Origin: Candidatus Zipacnadia bacterium
GTDB lineage: Bacteria > Armatimonadota > Zipacnadia > JALGUG01
Assembly: GCA_029820995.1 (NCBI GenBank)
Contig: JALGUG010000016.1
Location: forward strand, 1 to 35,539
Direction: 5' to 3'
DNA: 35,539 nucleotides
Part shown: positions 30,426 through 35,539 of the stretch, one piece after another
Position numbering within the stretch: position 1 is the first letter of the stretch
Layout of the letters: the number at the start of each line of letters is the position of its first letter
Notes under the pieces: generated by a model
The model's database searches: none
Told to the model about the DNA's origin: nothing
Seen by the model: only the letters and a program-made list of their open reading frames with translations
Program-made: the position numbers and the translations under genes

Positions 30426-31241
30426 ATGCGGACACCGATTATTGCCGGCAACTGGAAGATGAACTGCACGTTGGACGAGGCCCAGGCGTTGGCCTCGGGG
30501 GTCGTGGCGGAATTGGAGGAGCCTCTGTGCACGCAGGTGGTGGTATGCCCGCCCTTCCCGTGCCTGGAGGCGGTGCACCAGATCATCGCCACCTCGGGCG
30601 TTGCGCTGGGCGCACAGAACATGTTCTGGCGAGAGTCGGGCGCCTATACCGGCGAGGTCTCGCCGGCGATGCTGACCAGCGTGGGCTGCCAGTACGTGAT
30701 TATTGGGCACTCGGAGCGGCGCGGCCGGTTCGGCACAGTGGAAGAAGGCATGACCGAAGGCCTGCTTAAGGTGTTCGGCGACAACGACGAGACGGTGAAT
30801 ATCAAGGTGAAGGCGGCGTTCAAGCACGACCTGACGCCCATCGTGTGCGTGGGTGAGCTGCTGGCCGAGCGGGAAAAGGGGCTGACGGACGCGGTGGTGC
30901 GAGATCAGGTTTTCGCGGCGTTGGAGGGGCTGGATGCGGCGCAGGTGGCAACAATGGTGTTCGCGTACGAGCCCGTGTGGGCGATCGGAACCGGGGAGGT
31001 GTGCGAGGCGGAGGAGGCCGACCGGGTCTGCAAGGTGATTCGGCAGGCCGTAGGTAGCAAGGTGAGCGAGGAAGCAGCACAGGCCATGCGCGTGCAGTAT
31101 GGCGGGAGCGTCAAGCCGGACAACGTCGAGGGGCTGATGCGACAGCCGGACATTGACGGCGGTCTAGTGGGCGGCGCCTCGCTGAAGGCCGGCGATTTCG
31201 TGACGCTGGTCGAGGCTGCGGGCCGGATCAAGTGCGGTTAG
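30426..31241 (+). CDS. tpiA: Triosephosphate isomerase
   Basis: This encodes 271 aa, about 20 longer than usual. It interconverts dihydroxyacetone phosphate and glyceraldehyde 3-phosphate. Catalytic residues are visible: Lys11 in GNWKMN, His95 in IIGHSERR and Glu182 in AYEPVWAIGTG. Phosphate-loop motifs QYGGSVKPDN and GGLVGGASLK follow. Between HSERR and NDETVNIKVKAA is an additional segment, GRFGTVEEGMTEGLLKVF, where most enzymes have only a few residues (QYFGE type). I used the ATG at 30426, giving MRTPIIAGNWKMN; the TTG just before it is an unlikely start. It is the last gene of the glycolytic operon, directly followed by the ffh promoter. Confidence 0.97.
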   Translation: MRTPIIAGNWKMNCTLDEAQALASGVVAELEEPLCTQVVVCPPFPCLEAVHQIIATSGVALGAQNMFWRESGAYTGEVSPAMLTSVGCQYVIIGHSERRGRFGTVEEGMTEGLLKVFGDNDETVNIKVKAAFKHDLTPIVCVGELLAEREKGLTDAVVRDQVFAALEGLDAAQVATMVFAYEPVWAIGTGEVCEAEEADRVCKVIRQAVGSKVSEEAAQAMRVQYGGSVKPDNVEGLMRQPDIDGGLVGGASLKAGDFVTLVEAAGRIKCG

Positions 31242-31248
31242 GGCGCGC

Positions 31249-31277
31249 TTGACAAGGCCCCGGCGAGGCGATATACT
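31249..31277 (+). promoter_or_regulatory. Near-consensus sigma70 promoter of the ffh operon
   Basis: Perfect -35 TTGACA (31249-31254), a 17-nt spacer and TATACT (31272-31277), starting 8 bases after the tpiA stop. Transcription should begin near 31284. Confidence 0.88.
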
Positions 31278-31289
31278 CCGGCCACTGAG

Positions 31290-31345
31290 GGCGGCTCTGC
31301 TGTCTCCCGCCGTTCCGGAGAACTGATGGAGCCGCCGCGTTTTTT
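31290..31345 (+). terminator. Intrinsic terminator in the ffh leader (attenuator or small-RNA end)
   Basis: GGCGGCTC (31290-31297) pairs perfectly with GAGCCGCC (31329-31336). A nested stem TCTCC/GGAGA (31303-31307 and 31317-31321) sits inside, and six T residues follow at 31340-31345. It begins about 6 nt after the predicted transcript start and ends 20 bp before ffh. It may attenuate the operon, end a small RNA of about 60 nt, or stop read-through from tpiA. No SRP RNA signature is present. Confidence 0.72.
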
Positions 31346-31365
31346 GATGCCTGAGGTGCAAGGGC

Positions 31366-32703
31366 ATGTTCGAAACCTTAACGGAGCGGCTTCAGACGGC
31401 GTTCAAGCGCCTGAGCGGAAAGGGGCTGCTGCGCGAACGAGACCTAAAGCAGGGCCTAAAGGAAGTTCGGTTGGCCCTGCTAGAAGCTGATGTCAATTAT
31501 CGCGTAGTCAAGGACTTCTGCCGTCGAGTGGAGCAGCGGGCTCTGGGGTCGGACATTCTCAAGGGGCTCAATCCGACTGAGCAGGTGGTCAAGACCGTAC
31601 ACGAGGAGCTGATCCACCTGTTAGGGGACGAGCCGGTGGGCATTGACTTCTCGGGCGATCCGCCGGCGGTGGTGATGCTGTGCGGCCTGCAGGGCACCGG
31701 AAAAACGACCTCGTGCGCGAAGTTGGCCTTGCGCCTGCAACGGCAGAACCGCAAGCCGCTGCTGGTAGCGGCCGACATCTACCGGCCCGCGGGCATCGAG
31801 CAGCTTCAGACGGTGGGAGAGCAAGCGGGCATTGAGGTGTTCTCGCTGGGGCAGCAGCCTCCGGTGGAGATCGCGCGGGGAGCCGTGACGCACGCTCGGA
31901 ACCGACAGCTTGATACGGTAATACTTGACACGGCCGGACGCCTGCACATTGACGACGAGATGATGCAGGAGTTGGAGCAGATTCAGGCGGAGATCGAGCC
32001 GCAAGAGGTGCTGCTGGTCGTTGATGCCCAGACCGGTCAGGACGCAGTGAATGTAGCGGAGACCTTCGGGTCACGACTGCAGCTTGACGGGGTGATCCTG
32101 ACCAAGCTGGACGGTGATGCGCGGGGCGGGGCGGCGCTGTCGGTGCGGGCGGTCACGGGCAAGCCGATCAAGTTCGTGGGCATCGGTGAGAAGCTGGAGG
32201 CGCTGGACGTTTTCCACCCGGATCGGATGGCGTCGCGCATTCTGGGGATGGGCGACATCCTGAGCCTGATCGAGCGGGCACAGGAGACGGTTGATCAGGA
32301 GAAGGCGCAGAAGCTACAGAAGAAGATCCTGAGCGCACAGTTCAACCTGGAGGATTTCCGCGATCAGCTTCGTGAGGTCCGCAAGATGGGCCCGTTGACG
32401 CAGGTGTTGGGCATGATGCCGGGCGCCAAGGAGCTGGTGGGGCAGATGCCCTCCGAGGTGGACGAGCGAGAGCTGGACGTGGTGGACGCAATCATCAACT
32501 CGATGACGAAGGATGAGCGGCGCGACCCGGATCTGCTCAACGGCAGCCGGAAGCGTCGTATTGCGCGAGGCAGCGGCACCAGTGTGCAGGACGTCAATGT
32601 GGTGCTGAAGCAGTATCGGGAGGCACGGAGGCTGATGAAAGGCTTGACCGGGGGCCGGAAGGGCAAGATGCCGCCGATGAGGCTGCCGCGGTACGGGCCG
32701 TAG
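31366..32703 (+). CDS. ffh: Signal recognition particle protein Ffh (SRP54)
   Basis: This encodes 445 aa, the normal length. It binds signal sequences of nascent membrane proteins together with 4.5S RNA and hands them to FtsY. The helical N domain is at 1-95. The GTPase G domain carries GLQGTGKTTSCAKLA (near 107), DIYRPAGIEQL, DTAGRLHID, TKLDGDARGG and GIGEKLEALDVFHPDRMASR. The Met-rich M domain has KMGPLTQVLGMMPG, and the RNA-binding helix-turn-helix SRKRRIARGSGTSVQDVN. GAGGTG lies upstream of the ATG. It heads a ribosome-related operon in the same order as Firmicutes. Confidence 0.98.
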   Translation: MFETLTERLQTAFKRLSGKGLLRERDLKQGLKEVRLALLEADVNYRVVKDFCRRVEQRALGSDILKGLNPTEQVVKTVHEELIHLLGDEPVGIDFSGDPPAVVMLCGLQGTGKTTSCAKLALRLQRQNRKPLLVAADIYRPAGIEQLQTVGEQAGIEVFSLGQQPPVEIARGAVTHARNRQLDTVILDTAGRLHIDDEMMQELEQIQAEIEPQEVLLVVDAQTGQDAVNVAETFGSRLQLDGVILTKLDGDARGGAALSVRAVTGKPIKFVGIGEKLEALDVFHPDRMASRILGMGDILSLIERAQETVDQEKAQKLQKKILSAQFNLEDFRDQLREVRKMGPLTQVLGMMPGAKELVGQMPSEVDERELDVVDAIINSMTKDERRDPDLLNGSRKRRIARGSGTSVQDVNVVLKQYREARRLMKGLTGGRKGKMPPMRLPRYGP

Positions 32704-32768
32704 GGCGGCGTGAGCCGGGAGCTCCGGGAGGCTGAAGGAGTAGCGACCAAGAAGCGAGGGAAGAGAAG

Positions 32769-33065
32769 TTGGCTACTAGAATCAGATTGCGGCGCATGGG
32801 CGCCAAGAAAAAGCCATTCTACCGGATAGTCGTCGCTGAGGCGTCGGCGCCCCGTGACGGGGGATTCATCGCAACGCTCGGGTACTACGATCCGGGAACG
32901 GACCCTCCGACCGTGGAGGTGAACACGGAGGAGGCGTTGCAGTGGCTGGATCGTGGAGCCAAGCCAACGGACACGGCGCGGTCTCTGCTGCGCCGCGCCG
33001 GGGTTTTGAAGGTTCGGCACGAACGACGGAAGTCGGGCGGCGCGCCGGTCGAGAGCGGGGAATGA
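32769..33065 (+). CDS. rpsP: Small ribosomal subunit protein bS16
   Basis: This encodes 98 aa. It has the bS16 signature ATRIRLRRMGAKKKPFYRIV and the continuing VAEASAPRDGGFIATLGYYD, then AQWLDRGAKPTDTAR-like helices. The protein helps assemble the 5' domain of 16S rRNA. The start is a TTG with GAGGGA about 7 nt upstream; no better ATG exists, because conserved residues begin at once. It follows ffh by 65 bp and ends 3 bp before khpA. Confidence 0.97.
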   Translation: MATRIRLRRMGAKKKPFYRIVVAEASAPRDGGFIATLGYYDPGTDPPTVEVNTEEALQWLDRGAKPTDTARSLLRRAGVLKVRHERRKSGGAPVESGE

Positions 33066-33068
33066 GTG

Positions 33069-33299
33069 ATGAAGGAACTGGTTGAGTACGTGGCCAGGGA
33101 ACTCGTGGACCAGCCGGACCAGGTGCGGGTAGCGACGAGCGAGACGCCGACCGGGATTGCGTACGAGCTGCACGTGGCGGAGGAGGACCTGGGCAAGGTG
33201 ATCGGGAGGCAAGGGCGGATCGCCAATGCGTTGCGCGCTTTGGCCAAGGCGGTGAGCGCCAAGAGGAAGAAGCGCTGCACCGTGGAGATCATCTCATAA
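33069..33299 (+). CDS. khpA: KH-domain RNA-binding protein KhpA
   Basis: This encodes 76 aa, a single KH domain typical of KhpA (formerly YlqC). The RNA-binding GXXG loop lies in KVIGRQGRIANALRAL, preceded by AYELHVAEEDLG. In Gram-positive bacteria KhpA pairs with KhpB and affects cell division and elongation; the partner is not in this window. I used the ATG at 33069; an in-frame GTG at 33066 is equally close to the upstream stop. The position between rpsP and ylqD is the usual one. Confidence 0.95.
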   Translation: MKELVEYVARELVDQPDQVRVATSETPTGIAYELHVAEEDLGKVIGRQGRIANALRALAKAVSAKRKKRCTVEIIS

Positions 33300-33353
33300 C
33301 GAAGCGGGCGGCTGCTGCGAGCAGGCCGAATCTGGTGAGCAAAGGAGAAGGGC

Positions 33354-33839
33354 GTGGCCAAGATCACGATACGCAGACCGGTATTTGTGACTGCGATCAT
33401 GACGCCGGATCTGCGCAATGAGCTTGCGCAGGAGTTGCAGGCGGCGGCGGACGAGGTGGATCGCCGGAATGATCAACTGGAGTTCGAGGCAAAACGGATA
33501 CTCGGCCAGAACCGGGACCTACAGCAGGCCATGGCCATTCGCCAGCGAGTGGAGCAAGAGAAGCAGCGGCAGCAGGCCTTGAAGGACGAGATTTTGAAGC
33601 GGCGCGATGAGGTGCTGGCCCTGGAAGACGGCGCTGAGGTATTGCGTGATACCGTGGAAGGCTTGGTGGAAGTGGGCGAAGGCGATCACCTCGATGAGAT
33701 TCTGGCCGGGGCGGAGATCGTGGTGAAGGACGGGGTGGTGACGGAGGTTCGTGAGCGCCGGCAAGAGGCCGCGGAGCGGGTGGATCTGTCGGCGGCAGAG
33801 CCGCGTCGAGTGATTAGGCCCGATCAAACGAATGAGTGA
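33354..33839 (+). CDS. YlqD-family protein
   Basis: This encodes 161 aa from a GTG with AGGAG upstream. A first strand (ITIRRPVFVTAIMTPDLRN) leads into a long charged helix of about 60 residues, probably a coiled coil (QLEFEAKRILGQNRDLQQAM, QRVEQEKQRQQALKDEIL). A small beta domain follows (VEGLVEVGEGDHLDEILAGA, EIVVKDGVVTEVRE). This matches the YlqD family, which in Bacillus and relatives sits in the same place between the KH gene and rimM. The function is unknown. The end overlaps rimM by 8 bp. Confidence 0.85.
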   Translation: MAKITIRRPVFVTAIMTPDLRNELAQELQAAADEVDRRNDQLEFEAKRILGQNRDLQQAMAIRQRVEQEKQRQQALKDEILKRRDEVLALEDGAEVLRDTVEGLVEVGEGDHLDEILAGAEIVVKDGVVTEVRERRQEAAERVDLSAAEPRRVIRPDQTNE

Positions 33840-34359
33840 CGCGGAGGAGTTTGAGTTGGCGGTGGGCGTTATCGTCCGGCCGCACGGCGTTCGGGGAGAA
33901 GTACGAGTGCGGCCGACGACCGATCGTCCAGAGGTCTTTGACAAGCTGGAGGAGGTGCTGGTGGGGCGCGCCGGGCAACCGTCGCGGCGGCTGAGGATCG
34001 AGGGGGCCCGCATGCACCAGGGAGTAATCCTGGTGAAATTCAAGGGGATAGACGACCGCGAGGCGGCAGAGGAGCTCCGCAGCGCAGAGCTGTGCATTCG
34101 GCGAGCGGACAGCGTCCCGTTGAAGCCCGACGAGTTTCTAGTGGCTGACGTGATCGGCCTGGAAGTGGTGACGACCCAGGGCGAACGGGTTGGGCCGGTG
34201 CTGGAAGTGCTGGCGACGGGCGCCCACGATGTCTACGTAACTGAACGTGGGATGATCCCTGCGGTGTCGGAGTTCGTGAAAGAGATTGACCTGGCGGGCG
34301 GGAAGATGGTGATCGAGCCGCAACCGGGTTTGCTGAAGGGTTTCGGGGGCGATGAGTGA
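33832..34359 (+). CDS. rimM: Ribosome maturation factor RimM
   Basis: This encodes 175 aa. The N-terminal RimM domain starts [20 protein letters not shown], with [20 protein letters not shown] following. A PRC-barrel domain from about 98 reads [19 protein letters not shown] and [13 protein letters not shown], ending in the typical [20 protein letters not shown]. It binds uS19 and helps mature the head of the small subunit. Overlaps of 8 bp with both the upstream ylqD-like gene and downstream trmD indicate coupled translation. Confidence 0.97.
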   Translation: MSDAEEFELAVGVIVRPHGVRGEVRVRPTTDRPEVFDKLEEVLVGRAGQPSRRLRIEGARMHQGVILVKFKGIDDREAAEELRSAELCIRRADSVPLKPDEFLVADVIGLEVVTTQGERVGPVLEVLATGAHDVYVTERGMIPAVSEFVKEIDLAGGKMVIEPQPGLLKGFGGDE

Positions 34360-35119
34360 GCAGCCGGGCCCCTTGTTGAGCGTGAAGATCGTCACGATCT
34401 TTCCCGAACTGGTGTCGGGCGCTCTGGACTACAGCATCGTGGGGCTAGCTCGCGAGCGGGGCCTGGTGGAAGTGATAGTGCGCAATCTGCGCGATTTCAC
34501 CACGGACCGGCACCAGGTGACAGACGATTACCCGTTCGGCGGGGGCGCGGGGATGGTGATGAAGGTAGAGCCGCTGGTTGCGGCAGTGGAGGCGCTGCAG
34601 GCGGAGGGGCCCGACAGCCCGGTAATCTTCTTCACGCCACAGGGAGAGCCGCTGAAGCAGGCGTTGGTGCAGGAGTTGGCGGAGCAACCGTCGCTGATCT
34701 TGATCTGCGGACGGTACGAGGGCGTAGACGAGCGATTTCGGCAGGGCTGGGTGACGCGAGAGATTTCATTGGGCGATTACGTGTTGAGCGGGGGTGAGTT
34801 CCCGGCGCTGGTGCTGGTGGAGGCGATGGTGCGATTGCTGCCGGGCGCTCTGGGCAACGAGGCCTCGAGTCAGGAAGAATCCTTCACATCGGGGCTGTTG
34901 GACTATCCGCATTATACTCGGCCGCGTGAGTTTCGCGGAAGGATGGTTCCGGAGGTACTTCTTTCGGGGCATCACGAGAACATCCGTCGCTGGCGGCGGA
35001 AACAGGCGCTGCGACGGACAAGGGAACGGCGTCCCGACTTGCTGGCGAAGGCTAACCTGGGCGAGGAGGACGCCGAGCTCCTGGCCGAGTTGGAAGAGGA
35101 AGATGACGCATGGACCTGA
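34352..35119 (+). CDS. trmD: tRNA (guanine37-N1)-methyltransferase TrmD
   Basis: This encodes 255 aa. It methylates G37 of tRNAs that read codons starting with C or G-type pairs, preventing frameshifts. The SPOUT knot residues are clear: [31 protein letters not shown] and [13 protein letters not shown]. The substrate part has [20 protein letters not shown] and [14 protein letters not shown]. The ATG at 34352 overlaps rimM; an internal GTG at 34382 would start nearer the usual [10 protein letters not shown] but has no ribosome site, so a short N-terminal extension is likely. It overlaps rplS by 10 bp. Confidence 0.98.
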   Translation: MSEQPGPLLSVKIVTIFPELVSGALDYSIVGLARERGLVEVIVRNLRDFTTDRHQVTDDYPFGGGAGMVMKVEPLVAAVEALQAEGPDSPVIFFTPQGEPLKQALVQELAEQPSLILICGRYEGVDERFRQGWVTREISLGDYVLSGGEFPALVLVEAMVRLLPGALGNEASSQEESFTSGLLDYPHYTRPREFRGRMVPEVLLSGHHENIRRWRRKQALRRTRERRPDLLAKANLGEEDAELLAELEEEDDAWT

Positions 35120-35463
35120 TTAAAGAGATCGAGCAGGAGCAGTATCAGCAAGAGATCCCCGATTTCCAGCCGGGCGATACGGTACGAGTCAACGTTCGGA
35201 TCAAGGAAGGCGACCGCGAGCGGCTGCAGGCGTTCGAGGGGACCTGCATCGCGCGCCAGGGGTCGGGGCTAAACGAGGTGTTCACCGTCCGTCGCATTAG
35301 CCACCAGGTTGGCGTGGAGCGCACCTTTCCGCTGCACTCGCCGGCGATTGAGAGTATCAAGTGTGTGCGTCGCGGGCGCGTGCGTCGGGCGAAGCTGTAC
35401 TACCTGCGCCAGCGAGTGGGCAAGGGCGCGCGAGTGCAGCAGAGGCGAACGCAACGCGATTGA
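35110..35463 (+). CDS. rplS: Large ribosomal subunit protein bL19
   Basis: This encodes 117 aa, the standard length. Family motifs are [60 protein letters not shown] and the tail [19 protein letters not shown]. It sits at the interface of the two ribosomal subunits. The start lies inside the end of trmD, so the two are translated together. It closes the conserved ffh-rplS gene set. Confidence 0.98.
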   Translation: MDLIKEIEQEQYQQEIPDFQPGDTVRVNVRIKEGDRERLQAFEGTCIARQGSGLNEVFTVRRISHQVGVERTFPLHSPAIESIKCVRRGRVRRAKLYYLRQRVGKGARVQQRRTQRD

Positions 35464-35539
35464 CGTACCCCCGGATCAAAGGCTTCATGTTCGCGTTCCA
35501 GAGTACCTGGCAAGTGGTGGCGCTGATCGGCGGCGTGGT
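35460..35539 (+). CDS. Start of a further gene, cut by the window edge
   Basis: A frame remains open from a TTG at 35460, which overlaps the rplS stop as TTGA, to the edge. It reads [20 protein letters not shown] and then LIGG. An ATG at 35487 is an alternative start. The end looks hydrophobic, perhaps the first membrane helix. In Firmicutes rbgA or rnhB usually follows rplS; this does not resemble either. Too little is visible to name it. Confidence 0.35.
   Translation, partial: MTYPRIKGFMFAFQSTWQVVALIGGV

Noticed and set aside
31284-31345. SRP RNA (4.5S) just before ffh
   Set aside because: The hairpin lacks the GGAA tetraloop and the asymmetric internal loop of SRP RNA, and it ends in a T-run typical of a terminator.
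1-35539. tRNA, rRNA, CRISPR or transposase
   Set aside because: The intergenic gaps are short and none showed a cloverleaf, regularly spaced repeats or a transposase-like frame by eye.

Overview
The window is 35.5 kb of GC-rich, densely coding bacterial chromosome. Several features point to a diderm from a deep phylum, most likely Armatimonadota. There is an LptD/OstA-like outer-membrane assembly protein and an ExbB/ExbD/TonB-type energiser. Firmicutes-like synteny is also present (ffh-rpsP-khpA-ylqD-rimM-trmD-rplS, and a DUF5693 membrane protein), together with a DUF6785-type multi-pass protein and secreted glycan enzymes. This placement is inferred from gene content, not from a phylogeny. 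No tRNA, rRNA, CRISPR array, prophage or transposase gene was seen.

Region 1 (1-3518, minus strand) is a compact operon: a zinc-type UroD/MtaA-like methyltransferase, a secreted protein of unknown function, and a secreted transglutaminase-like protein that runs off the left edge. Divergent from it is region 2 (3746-19821, plus strand): an iron-sulfur flavoprotein, a PAP2 phosphatase, a 72-aa Cse60-like protein, and a large envelope block. The block runs in order: a 978-aa TPR secretory protein, ExbB, ExbD, an 863-aa protein with a TonB-like N-terminus joined through a Pro/Arg- and Gly-rich linker to a DUF4159 domain, a small secreted beta protein, a DUF6785-like membrane protein, a GH20-like glycosidase, and a phosphodiester-glycosidase/TPR protein. 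The TPR-ExbB-ExbD-TonB/DUF4159 set is the best candidate for an undescribed proton-motive-force-driven envelope machine.

Region 3 (19822-27778) starts with a repeat hairpin and a good sigma70-type promoter, followed by the LptD-like gene, secA (with an insertion of about 100 residues in the second nucleotide-binding domain), prfB with the classic programmed +1 frameshift, and DUF5693. Region 4 (27775-31241) is a glycolytic operon gap-pgk-tpiA behind a strong promoter and a structured leader of about 200 nt. Region 5 (31249 to the right edge) is the SRP/ribosome-maturation operon ffh-rpsP-khpA-ylqD-rimM-trmD-rplS. It is driven by a near-consensus promoter followed within about 60 nt by a strong intrinsic terminator, so it is either attenuated or preceded by a small RNA.

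Three intergenic promoters share the form TTGnnn-N17-TATACT. Short palindromic elements occur at 3664-3717 and 30352-30378 (REP-like, with a conserved tail), inside the PAP2 gene at 5398-5431, and at 19910-19965 (CCTCACCCCC-type hairpin).
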